From: Hyphomicrobiales bacterium
Lineage (GTDB): Bacteria; Pseudomonadota; Alphaproteobacteria; Rhizobiales; Beijerinckiaceae
Direction of reading: 5' to 3'
Assembly (NCBI GenBank): GCA_019246665.1
Contig: JAFAQA010000134.1
Coordinates: 1-36,851 of the forward strand
Length of the DNA stretch: 36,851 nucleotides
In this document: in pieces, positions 17,906-26,155 of the stretch
How the letters are laid out: each line of letters starts with the position of its first letter
Position numbering within the stretch: the stretch's first letter is position 1
The notes under the pieces: model-generated
The model's input: only the letters and a program-made list of their open reading frames with translations
The model's database searches: none
Told to the model about the DNA's origin: nothing
Translations under genes and position numbers: made by a program

Positions 17906-20900
17906 ATGGCGGAAATGCTGAAACGTAAGCAGGAGCGCCCGGTGGCGCATATCGTGGCGCCGGAAGCTGCCCGCGTCCATCTTGCGAGCGGCTTCGAGAC
18001 CACGCTCTTTTCACGCACCGATCCTGAGGACCTCGCCCGCCTCGATGGGCAAAGCCGCGCCGCCATCGCGGCCTCCGCTCTGGCGGTTCTCGCGGAGCCC
18101 CGGCCGCGGGGCAAGGCTCGCATCGCCTTGCGCGATGTCGTCGTCGACGACAGCGGCATGGACAAGGTGACGATCGTCGAGGCGATCAACGACAACATGC
18201 CGTTTTTGCTCGATTCGACGCTCGCCGAGATCGCCGAGCACGGGCTGACCCTGCGGCTGGTCGCTCATCCGATCCTTAGCGTCGACCGCGATGCAGCGGG
18301 CGCGCTCGTGGAGCTGAAAGGGGAAGCGCAGGCGCAGCTTCAGCCAGGTGAACGCCGCGAAAGCTTCATCCACCTGCATCTCGATCCCGTCGAGGACAGC
18401 GCCTTGCGCGGCGAGCTCATCGCGGGGCTCGAGCGCGTGCACGCCGAGGTGAGGCGGGCGGTCTCCGATTTTCCTTCGATGCGCGCGCGTGTGTTCGAGG
18501 CGGTGCAGGCCGCCAAGATCTCGCCCCCGCCGCTTGCCGCCCAAGATGTCGCCGAAGCGATCGCAATCGTGGAATGGATGCTCGCCGACAACTTCACCTT
18601 CCTCGGCGTGCGCGAATATCGCTTCGTGGACGACGACCAGAATGGCGATCTCGTCGGCACGAATGGGCTTGGCCTCTTGCGCGATCCCGACCTCAAAGTA
18701 CTTCGGCAAGGCAAGGAATTCGTCAACGTGACGCCCGAAGTGCGGACCTTCCTCGCGGAGCCGACACCGGTCATTGTCACCAAGGCGAACATCAAGTCAC
18801 GCGTGCATCGTCGCGTGCATATGGATTATGTCGGCCTCAAGCTCTACTCGCCCGAAGGGGTTTGCCAGGGCGAATTGCGCATCGTCGGTTTGTTCACGGC
18901 CAACGCCTATGACAGCCCGGTCGCCGCGGTGCCGTATCTGCGTCGCAAGGCCGAGGCCGTGCTGGCCCGCGCCGCGCTTGATCCGTCGAGCTATGCGGGA
19001 CGCGCGCTCAAGAACGTGCTCGAAATCTATCCTCGCGACGAGCTCTTCCAGATCGATGTCGAGACGCTCTACCACTTCGTTTCCGAAATCCTGACGCTCT
19101 CGGAGCGGCCTCGCATCCGGGCGCTCGCACGGCTCGACCGCTTCAACCGATTCGTCTCGATCCTCGTGTTTATTCCGAAGGACCGCTACGACTCCGCCAT
19201 TCGCCAGAAGGTCGGCGCTTTTCTGGCCCATCTCTATGCGGGTCGGCTTTCCGCCGCCTATCCGGCATATCCGGATGGCCCCCTCGCCCGCACGCATTTC
19301 ATCGTCGGCCGAGATGGCGGGGAAACGCCGGACGTGCCACGCGCTTCGCTCGAGGCCGGCATTGCCGCGATCGTGCGCAATTGGGTCGACGAGTTGCGCA
19401 GCGCCACGATCGGCCTCACGCCGGACCATCCCGGTGCCGGAGCACTCGAACGCTATCTCGAGGCCTTCGGACCCGCGTATCGGGCCGCTTATGGCGCCGA
19501 GGCGGCGCTCAACGACATCGCCATCGTCGAGGGCTTGGGCGAGGAAGGCGCACGTGCCGTGCGGCTCATCCCGCATGTCGGGGATGATTATCTTGCTTCC
19601 TTGAAGCTCTACACGCGAGGTCGATCGGTCTCGCTGTCGCAACGCGTGCCGATTCTCGAAAATTTCGGCTTCGAGGTGATCGACGAATCGAGCTACACCA
19701 TCGCGCCCGCAGGTGGCAGGCCGGTCTTCCTGCATGACATGACGGTGCGCCGCGCCGACGGGGCGGAGATCGAGGCGCGTGCGCTCGCTCCGCGCCTCGA
19801 GGAGGCCTTGATCGCCCTTGGCGAGGGCAACACCGAGAGCGATTCCTTCGACGCGCTGGTCCCCTCGGCCGGGCTCGCTTGGCGGGACGTCGCCTTGGTG
19901 CGCGCCTTGTCGCGCTATCTGCAACAGGCGACGATCCGCTACACCCAGGGCTATATGGCACAAGCCTTGGTGCGTCACGCGGAAATTGCCGCCGCGCTCG
20001 TCACCTTGTTCTACGCGCGCTTCAATCCTGAACTCGAGGAGGAGCGACGCGCGCAGGCCGAAGCCGCGACACGCGACGTGATCACCGAGAAGCTCAAGGA
20101 GGTCACGAGCCTCGATGATGATCGCATCCTTTCGCGCTACCTCAATCTGATCGACGCGATGGTTCGGACCAATTTCTTCCAGCGCGACGCCGGCGGGCAC
20201 CGACGTGAAGCGATGGCCTTCAAATTCGAGAGCGACAAAATCGAAGGGCTGCCCCTGCCGCACCCCTTGTTCGAGGTGTTTGTCTATTCGCCGCGCGTCG
20301 AGGCCGTGCATTTGCGCTTCGGGCGCGTGGCGCGCGGCGGCATTCGATGGTCGGACCGCCCTCAGGATTTCCGCACCGAAGTGCTCGGTCTCGTCAAGGC
20401 ACAACAAGTGAAGAACGCGGTGATCGTCCCGGTGGGCGCGAAGGGGGGGTTCTTCCCCAAGCGCCTGCCGCCGCAAACGCAGCGGGACGCCTGGCTCGCC
20501 GAAGGCACGCAGAGCTACAAGCTGTTCATCTCCACGCTTCTCGACATCACGGACAATATCGACGCAAGCGGCATCGTGCATCCGCCGGCGACGCTCTTCT
20601 TCGACGGCGACGACCCCTATCTCGTCGTTGCGGCCGACAAAGGCACAGCGACCTTCTCGGATACGGCGAATGCGATTTCCGAAGCAAAGCACCACTGGCT
20701 CGGCGACGCCTTCGCGTCCGGCGGCAGCCAAGGCTACGACCACAAGAAAATGGGGATCACGGCGCGCGGCGCCTGGGAAGCCGTGAAGCGCCATTTCCGT
20801 GAGATCGACATCGACATTCAGACCACGCCCTTCACGGTGTGTGGCGTCGGCGACATGTCGGGTGACGTGTTCGGCAACGGCATGTTGCTATCCCCGCACA

Positions 20901-22723
20901 TCCGGCTCGTCGCGGCCTTCGACCACCGCGACATCTTTCTCGATCCGACGCCGGAAACGGAGCGCGCTTTCGCGGAGCGTAAACGGCTCTTCGATTTGCC
21001 GCGCTCGAGCTGGAAGGACTACGACACCTCGATCATTTCGGCGGGCGGAGGCGTCTACTCGCGCTCGCTGAAGGCGATCCCGCTCTCGCCGCAGATGCGT
21101 GAAGTGCTCGACCTCGATAAACGCGAGGCCACTCCCTTCGAGGTGATCACCGCGATCTTGAAGGCGCGCGTCGATCTCCTCTGGTTCGGCGGCATCGGCA
21201 CTTATGTGCGTTCGGCCCATGAGAGCGATGCCGAGGTCGGCGACCGCGCGAATGACGCCATTCGCATCATCGGCTCGCAAGTGCGCGCGAAGGTCATCGG
21301 CGAGGGCGCCAATCTCGGCGTCACGCAACGAGGCCGGATCGAAGCGGCGCGCGCGGGCGTGCGCCTCAACACCGACGCGATCGACAACTCCGCCGGCGTC
21401 AACACGTCGGACGTCGAGGTGAACTTCAAGATCGCGCTGGCGAGCGCGATCAGGGACGAGCGTCTGACCCTGGCGGGGCGCGACACCCTGTTGGCCGAGA
21501 TGACCGAGGATGTGGCGGCCCTCGTATTGCGCAACAATTACCTGCAGTCACTTGCGCTTTCGCTTGCCGAGCGGCGCGGCCTCGAGGATGTGACGTTCGC
21601 CGCGGGCCTGATGCGCATGCTCGAGGCCGAGGGGCGGCTCGATCGTTCGGTCGAGTTCCTGCCTGGCGACGAGGCGCTCGAAGAACGCGCAAAACGCGGC
21701 GAGGGCCTGACCCGCCCCGAGCTCTCGGTGCTTCTCGCTTATGCGAAGCTCTCGCTCGACGATCATCTCCGCGCGAGCGATGTGCCGGACGACCCGTATT
21801 TCGAGGGCGAGCTCACACGCTACTTCCCGAATGCGATGCGCGAGAGCTTTTCCGACGACATCAAAGGGCATCGACTGCGTCGCGAGATCATCGCAACGCA
21901 ATTGTCGAACGCCGTGATCAACCGTGCCGGCCCGACCGTGGCGGCGAGGCTTGCCGGTGAAACGGGCCTCGATCCCGCCTTGATGACGCGAGCTTACGCG
22001 GCGGTGCGAGACTCCTTCGGCCTCCTCGAGCTCAACACGGCAATCGACGCGCTCGATGGCAAGCTGCGAGGCGACGCGCAATTGGCGCTCTATCGCAATG
22101 TGCAGGACGTGGTGCTGTCGCAGCTCGCCTGGTTCATGCGCAATGCGAGATTGACGGCTGGCTCCCTCACCGAGACGGTCGCAACCTTCAGAGCCGGAAT
22201 CGGTGCGGTTTCGGCGGCCCTCGATCCGAGCTTGGGGCCGGCGGCCGCAGCGGCCCGCGCCGCGCGCCGGGCCGAGCTTGTGCAAATCGGCGCGCCCGAG
22301 CCTTTGGCGCACGCTCTTGCGGATCTCGCCTCGCTCTCGAGCGCTCCCGACATCGTCGTCATCGCGGGCACGAGCGGCAAGCCGATCGACGCCGTGGCCA
22401 TGGCCCATTTCGGCATCGACGACATGCTTGGGATCGGTGCCTTGGTTGCGGCCGCGGGCAGGATGCCGCTCGCCGACGCCTATGATCGGCTCGCGCGAGA
22501 CCGTGCGGTCGCCACCATCGGCGCGGCCCATCGCGGCATCACCGCCAAGATCGTGGCGCTGCACGCGAGCGAGGAGGCGCCCGGCAGCGCGCTTGATGCG
22601 TTTCTTGCCGCGGATGCGAACGTGGCGCGCGCCCGCGAGCGCCTCGTCCTGCTTGCCGCCTCGCCTCCTTCCATCGCACGGCTCACGGTCGCGGCGGGGC
22701 TTCTCGACGATCTTGCGCGCTGA
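17906..22723 (+). CDS. NAD-specific glutamate dehydrogenase, large (~180 kDa) type
   Basis: This cytoplasmic enzyme oxidatively deaminates glutamate to 2-oxoglutarate with NAD+, mainly in glutamate catabolism. At 1605 residues it is the large GDH-180 class (Bac_GDH). N-terminal regulatory regions with ACT-like folds (IVEAINDNMPFLLDSTLAEI) cover about the first half. The catalytic core begins near 800 with RVARGGIRWSDRPQDFRTEVLGL and VPVGAKGGFFPKRLP (lysine near 846), then VCGVGDMSGDVFGNGML and VIGEGANLGVTQRGRIE. I choose ATG 17906 because GGAGG lies 8 bases upstream; the track start at 17873 lacks one. The Caulobacter homologue is GdhZ, a moonlighting regulator of FtsZ. The gene is convergent with an aldo/keto reductase. 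Confidence 0.95.
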   Translation: MAEMLKRKQERPVAHIVAPEAARVHLASGFETTLFSRTDPEDLARLDGQSRAAIAASALAVLAEPRPRGKARIALRDVVVDDSGMDKVTIVEAINDNMPFLLDSTLAEIAEHGLTLRLVAHPILSVDRDAAGALVELKGEAQAQLQPGERRESFIHLHLDPVEDSALRGELIAGLERVHAEVRRAVSDFPSMRARVFEAVQAAKISPPPLAAQDVAEAIAIVEWMLADNFTFLGVREYRFVDDDQNGDLVGTNGLGLLRDPDLKVLRQGKEFVNVTPEVRTFLAEPTPVIVTKANIKSRVHRRVHMDYVGLKLYSPEGVCQGELRIVGLFTANAYDSPVAAVPYLRRKAEAVLARAALDPSSYAGRALKNVLEIYPRDELFQIDVETLYHFVSEILTLSERPRIRALARLDRFNRFVSILVFIPKDRYDSAIRQKVGAFLAHLYAGRLSAAYPAYPDGPLARTHFIVGRDGGETPDVPRASLEAGIAAIVRNWVDELRSATIGLTPDHPGAGALERYLEAFGPAYRAAYGAEAALNDIAIVEGLGEEGARAVRLIPHVGDDYLASLKLYTRGRSVSLSQRVPILENFGFEVIDESSYTIAPAGGRPVFLHDMTVRRADGAEIEARALAPRLEEALIALGEGNTESDSFDALVPSAGLAWRDVALVRALSRYLQQATIRYTQGYMAQALVRHAEIAAALVTLFYARFNPELEEERRAQAEAATRDVITEKLKEVTSLDDDRILSRYLNLIDAMVRTNFFQRDAGGHRREAMAFKFESDKIEGLPLPHPLFEVFVYSPRVEAVHLRFGRVARGGIRWSDRPQDFRTEVLGLVKAQQVKNAVIVPVGAKGGFFPKRLPPQTQRDAWLAEGTQSYKLFISTLLDITDNIDASGIVHPPATLFFDGDDPYLVVAADKGTATFSDTANAISEAKHHWLGDAFASGGSQGYDHKKMGITARGAWEAVKRHFREIDIDIQTTPFTVCGVGDMSGDVFGNGMLLSPHIRLVAAFDHRDIFLDPTPETERAFAERKRLFDLPRSSWKDYDTSIISAGGGVYSRSLKAIPLSPQMREVLDLDKREATPFEVITAILKARVDLLWFGGIGTYVRSAHESDAEVGDRANDAIRIIGSQVRAKVIGEGANLGVTQRGRIEAARAGVRLNTDAIDNSAGVNTSDVEVNFKIALASAIRDERLTLAGRDTLLAEMTEDVAALVLRNNYLQSLALSLAERRGLEDVTFAAGLMRMLEAEGRLDRSVEFLPGDEALEERAKRGEGLTRPELSVLLAYAKLSLDDHLRASDVPDDPYFEGELTRYFPNAMRESFSDDIKGHRLRREIIATQLSNAVINRAGPTVAARLAGETGLDPALMTRAYAAVRDSFGLLELNTAIDALDGKLRGDAQLALYRNVQDVVLSQLAWFMRNARLTAGSLTETVATFRAGIGAVSAALDPSLGPAAAAARAARRAELVQIGAPEPLAHALADLASLSSAPDIVVIAGTSGKPIDAVAMAHFGIDDMLGIGALVAAAGRMPLADAYDRLARDRAVATIGAAHRGITAKIVALHASEEAPGSALDAFLAADANVARARERLVLLAASPPSIARLTVAAGLLDDLAR

Positions 22724-22738
22724 GGGTTCAAGGAAGAG

Positions 22739-22768
22739 GTGAGCGGGACGACCAACGCCGCTGCTCAC
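22739..22768. terminator. possible bidirectional terminator hairpin
   Basis: GTGAGC and GCTCAC form a 6-bp inverted repeat in the 57-base gap between the convergent GDH and aldo/keto reductase stops. Pairing may extend with a bulge. There is no T-tract on either strand, so intrinsic termination is uncertain. Confidence 0.3.
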
Positions 22769-22780
22769 GCCTATTCGCGC

Positions 22781-23794
22781 TCAGCTCGCAGTGCGCGCCA
22801 GCCGTCCTTCGATCGGGTAGGCCGGATCGTTATAGCCGGGCGTCGAGGGATGGCCGGGTGTGACGAGGCGGTCGATGAAGGCCTCGTCCTCGGCCGTGAA
22901 GCGATAGGCTAGCGCCTTCGGATAATCCTCCCATTGGGCCTCGGTGCGCGGCCCGGCAATCACCGAGGTGACGAGCTTGTTGTTCAACAGCCACGCGACC
23001 GCGAACTCGCCCGCGCCGATGCCACGTGCTTGCGCATGCGCCTTGATCTCCTGCGCGAAGCGTAAGGATTCCGAGCGCCATTCGCTTTGCATCATGCGTT
23101 GATCGCGCCGCGCGGCGCGCGAGCCTTCGACGGGCTCCGCATCGGGCACGTATTTCCCGGTGAGCACACCGCGCGCCAACGGGCTATAGGGCACGACGCC
23201 GAGTCCGTAAAAGCCGCAAGCCGGAAGGTGTTCGGTTTCGGGCATGCGGTTCATCGCGTTGTAATAAGGTTGGCTCACGACCGGACGGTCGATGCCCATC
23301 TCGTCGCAAAGCCGGCAGATTTCCGCGATTCGCCAAGAGCGGAAGTTGGACACGCCGAAATGCCTCACTTTCCCTTGGCGAATGAGATCGGCGACGGCAT
23401 GCACCGATTCGGAAAGCGGCGTCTCGTAATCCTCCTTGTGGAAGTAGTAGATGTCGATGAATTCGATGCCGAGGCGCCGCAGGCTTGCTTCGGCCGCACG
23501 CATCATCCAATGACGCGAAAGGCCGCCATCTCCAAGACGCGTGCCGATCGGATTGCCGAGCTTGGTGGCAACGATCCAGTCGTCACGCCGGCCCTTGAGC
23601 GCACGCCCGACGATCTCCTCCGAGCGGCCTTCCGCATAGGCATCGGCGGTGTCGATGAAGTTGATGCCCTGATCGCCGGCACGCGCGATGATGCGCTGCG
23701 CCGTCGCCTCATCCGTCTGCGCTCCGAACATCATCGTGCCGAGGCACAGAGGAGACACTTTCAGGCCGCTGCGGCCAAGGCTGCGATATTCCAT
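22781..23794 (-). CDS. aldo/keto reductase
   Basis: This 337-residue NAD(P)H-dependent oxidoreductase has the AKR (beta/alpha)8 barrel. The start is ATG at 23794 (MEYRSLGRSGLKVSPLCLGT), with AAAGGACAGG just upstream; the track start adds 14 residues. The full catalytic tetrad is visible: Asp48 and Tyr53 in FIDTADAYAEG, Lys78 in VATKLG and His119 in YYFHKED. Other AKR marks are RQGKVRHFGVSNF and GVVPYSPLARGVLTGKY. It converges on the large NAD-GDH gene 57 bases away. In Caulobacter the AKR-like protein KidO works with the GDH homologue GdhZ to disassemble the FtsZ ring. Whether this protein is a KidO orthologue or a plain metabolic AKR cannot be told by eye. Confidence 0.93.
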   Translation of the reverse strand: MEYRSLGRSGLKVSPLCLGTMMFGAQTDEATAQRIIARAGDQGINFIDTADAYAEGRSEEIVGRALKGRRDDWIVATKLGNPIGTRLGDGGLSRHWMMRAAEASLRRLGIEFIDIYYFHKEDYETPLSESVHAVADLIRQGKVRHFGVSNFRSWRIAEICRLCDEMGIDRPVVSQPYYNAMNRMPETEHLPACGFYGLGVVPYSPLARGVLTGKYVPDAEPVEGSRAARRDQRMMQSEWRSESLRFAQEIKAHAQARGIGAGEFAVAWLLNNKLVTSVIAGPRTEAQWEDYPKALAYRFTAEDEAFIDRLVTPGHPSTPGYNDPAYPIEGRLARTAS

Positions 23795-23824
23795 ATCCTG
23801 TCCTTTAACGAGGAGAAGCGCTGA

Positions 23825-23841
23825 CCGTTTTTGCAAAACGG
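23825..23841. promoter_or_regulatory. inverted repeat upstream of the aldo/keto reductase (putative operator)
   Basis: CCGTTTT-TGC-AAAACGG is a perfect 7-bp inverted repeat with a 3-base spacer, 30 bases upstream of the aldo/keto reductase ATG (minus strand). The position suits a repressor or activator site. A related 14-bp palindrome, CCGTTTGCAAACGG, is found at 34267-34280. Confidence 0.45.
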
Positions 23842-23862
23842 CACGTCGTTGGCTGCTCTGTC

Positions 23863-23927
23863 GTTATATTTTTTTGTTTCCGCGTGATCTTATCGCAAAA
23901 GGGGGCCACTTTTGCGGAGCATGCTCT
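23863..23927 (+). repeat. palindromic intergenic repeat, copy A
   Basis: The copy starts with TTATATTTTTTTGTTTCCGC and carries GATCTTATCGCAAAAG facing CCACTTTTGCGG, then AGCATGCTCT. It shares this layout with copies at 31611-31677 and 28114-28176 (opposite strand). The inner stem is CGCAAAAG/CTTTTGCG around GGGGGCCA. Its right end supplies the CTA that is the stop codon (TAG on the minus strand) of the neighbouring membrane protein gene. Confidence 0.75.
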
Positions 23928-24321
23928 AGCCTCGTTTCAATATCGGTCGCAGAGGGCCGAAGAAAGGGCCTGGCTTCATCCCCAGCTCCGCGGCCTTCCG
24001 TGCGACGGTCGTCCCCATCGACATCATGAGGAGCACTGGCATTCGCATCATCATGGGGTCGCGCATGACACGGCCGACCTTTCGACCATCCGAAAAGATC
24101 TCGGCGATGACGAGTACGACCACCACTATCATTCCGAGGTCATCCGAGCTGAAACCGGCAAAGTGGAACCCGTAGGGGGTGATTTGCCGGACGATCCAGG
24201 CGAAGGCAATCGCCGCCACGATTCCGAGCGTGCTGATCGCAAAGACCCGCAACAGCAAGCGGCGCATGAGGCGAAGAGCCAGGTTGAGCTCGTCGATGGT
24301 GAAAGTGCCATTGTCCGTCAT
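23926..24321 (-). CDS. small Met-rich membrane protein of unknown function
   Basis: This is a 131-residue protein I do not recognise. After a short N-terminus (MTDNGTFTIDELNLALRLMRR) come two hydrophobic stretches likely to span the membrane, about 24-45 (LLRVFAISTLGIVAAIAFAWIV) and 63-77 (DLGMIVVVVLVIAEIF). The second half is basic and methionine-rich (RDPMMMRMPVLLMMSMG) and ends in GPFFGPLRPILKRG. The ATG at 24321 follows a GGAGATG ribosome binding site, so the start is credible. The TAG stop lies inside the edge of palindromic repeat copy A, so the C-terminus may have been trimmed or rewritten by the repeat. It is downstream of purH on the same strand, with about 100 bases between. Confidence 0.65.
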   Translation of the reverse strand: MTDNGTFTIDELNLALRLMRRLLLRVFAISTLGIVAAIAFAWIVRQITPYGFHFAGFSSDDLGMIVVVVLVIAEIFSDGRKVGRVMRDPMMMRMPVLLMMSMGTTVARKAAELGMKPGPFFGPLRPILKRG

Positions 24322-24424
24322 GCCGGCATCTCCGCTTTTTGCACAATGCGCTAATTAGCGAAGCTCGGGGGGTCTCACAAGCGTAGCGCCTAACTCTACT
24401 GATCTCATCTAAACGCAACGGGTT

Positions 24425-26014
24425 CTAATGACGGAAGTGACGCACGCCGGTGAAGACCATGGCGATGCCGGCCTCATCGGCCGCCGCGATCACATCTTGG
24501 TCGCGCACCGATCCTCCGGGCTGAATGACCGCCGTGGCGCCGGCCTCGATCGCGGCGAGAAGCCCATCCGGAAAGGGGAAGAACGCGTCGGAAGCGACGA
24601 CGGCGCCTTTGGCGAAGCTCTCGTCAACTCCCGCGGCCTTGGCGGCTTCGGCCGCCTTCCAGGCCGCGATCCGTGCCGCGTCGACCCGGCTCATCTGGCC
24701 CGCTCCGATGCCGACGCTTGCCCCATCCTTCGCATAGACGATGGCGTTCGACTTGACGTGCTTGCAGACGCGCCAGGCAAATTTGAGATCGTCGAGCTCG
24801 GCTTGCGTCGGGGCGCGTCGCGTGACCGTCTTCAACTCGCGTTCGCCGAGAACCGCCGCGTCACGCGATTGAACCAGGAAGCCGCCGCCGACGGTGCGAA
24901 CCGCAAGGCCAGGCGCCGCGGCGTCAGGCAAGCCTCCGGTGAGCAGAAGGCGCAAATTCTTCTTCGCCGCAAAGACGCCGAGCGCCTCCTCGTCCGCCTC
25001 CGGCGCCACCACGACTTCAGTGAAGATGCCGGCGATCGCAGTGGCGGACGCAATGTCGAGCTTGCGATTGACCGCGACGATACCGCCGAAAGCGGAGGTC
25101 GGGTCGCAGCGAAGCGCCTTGCGATAGGCATCGACAAGATCGTTTGCGATCGCGACGCCGCAGGGATTAGCGTGCTTGACGATGACGCAGGCCGGACGCT
25201 CGGGATTGAATTCGGCGACGCACTCGATTGCGGCGTCCATATCGTTGATGTTGTTGTAGGAGAGCTCCTTGCCCTGGACCTGGCGCGCCGTCGCGACACC
25301 GAAGCGCGGCTCGGCCAGGCGATAGAAGCCCGCCTTTTGGTGAGGGTTCTCGCCATAGCGCAGCGCTTGCGCCAAAAGGCCGCCGAGCGCGTAGGCACGC
25401 GGCGCCTCGACGCCGGTCTCGCGCAACAGCCAATTCGAGATCGCGGCGTCATAGGCCGCCGTCCTCGCATAGGCCTTGGCTGCGAGGCGCCGACGCAAGG
25501 TGAGCGTCGTTGCTCCCTCATGGGCATCGAGCTCGGCGGAAACTTCCGCATAGTCGCCAGGATCGACGACCACCGCCACATCGGCGTGGTTCTTCGCGGC
25601 GCCGCGAATCATGGCGGGCCCACCGATGTCGATGTTTTCGACGCAGGCTTCGAAAGGAGCCGACCGGCCGAGCATCTCTTCGAATGGATAAAGATTGACA
25701 ATGAGCAGATCGATGGCCGCGATCCCGTGGGCGAGCATCGCGGCCTCATGCTCCGGATTCTCTCTTATGGCGAGGAGCCCACCATGCACCTTGGGATGCA
25801 AAGTCTTGAGGCGACCGTCCATCATTTCGGGAAAGCCCGTGAGCTCCGCCACATCCATGACCTCGAAGCCGCTGTCCTTCAGCGCCTTGGCGGTGCCGCC
25901 TGTCGAGATCAGCGCCACTCCTCGAGCGGCAAGCGAGCGCGCAAGCGTGACGAGCCCTGTCTTGTCCGAAACCGAAAGAAGGGCGCGCGTCACGCGGCGG
26001 AGATCAGAAGCCAT
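24425..26014 (-). CDS. purH: bifunctional AICAR formyltransferase / IMP cyclohydrolase
   Basis: This enzyme carries out the last two steps of de novo IMP synthesis: formylation of AICAR with 10-formyl-THF, then ring closure. It has 529 residues, the standard length. The N-terminal MGS-like cyclohydrolase domain shows [39 protein letters not shown] and [16 protein letters not shown]. The C-terminal transformylase domain has [13 protein letters not shown] and the catalytic Lys-His pair in [12 protein letters not shown] (about 280-281). I use ATG 26014 rather than the track's 26059, because family members start within a few residues of [13 protein letters not shown]. The heparinase-like gene is 141 bases upstream on the same strand, an arrangement seen in many Rhizobiales. 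Confidence 0.96.
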   Translation of the reverse strand: MASDLRRVTRALLSVSDKTGLVTLARSLAARGVALISTGGTAKALKDSGFEVMDVAELTGFPEMMDGRLKTLHPKVHGGLLAIRENPEHEAAMLAHGIAAIDLLIVNLYPFEEMLGRSAPFEACVENIDIGGPAMIRGAAKNHADVAVVVDPGDYAEVSAELDAHEGATTLTLRRRLAAKAYARTAAYDAAISNWLLRETGVEAPRAYALGGLLAQALRYGENPHQKAGFYRLAEPRFGVATARQVQGKELSYNNINDMDAAIECVAEFNPERPACVIVKHANPCGVAIANDLVDAYRKALRCDPTSAFGGIVAVNRKLDIASATAIAGIFTEVVVAPEADEEALGVFAAKKNLRLLLTGGLPDAAAPGLAVRTVGGGFLVQSRDAAVLGERELKTVTRRAPTQAELDDLKFAWRVCKHVKSNAIVYAKDGASVGIGAGQMSRVDAARIAAWKAAEAAKAAGVDESFAKGAVVASDAFFPFPDGLLAAIEAGATAVIQPGGSVRDQDVIAAADEAGIAMVFTGVRHFRH

Positions 26015-26155
26015 GAGGCGGTCCTGAGCGATGAACTGCGCCGCGATATCACGAAGCAAGGAAAGACGACAAAAAAGCGACGACCCGTCCCGCGCGAAAA
26101 GGCCGAGGGCCTCTCGCGAGATGCCAGCCCCTCGACACAGGTTCTCGCTCAGAGA

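Noticed and set aside
18797-20794. 665-aa ORF on the minus strand across the glutamate dehydrogenase gene
   Set aside because: Antisense shadow; composition is a codon-bias artefact.
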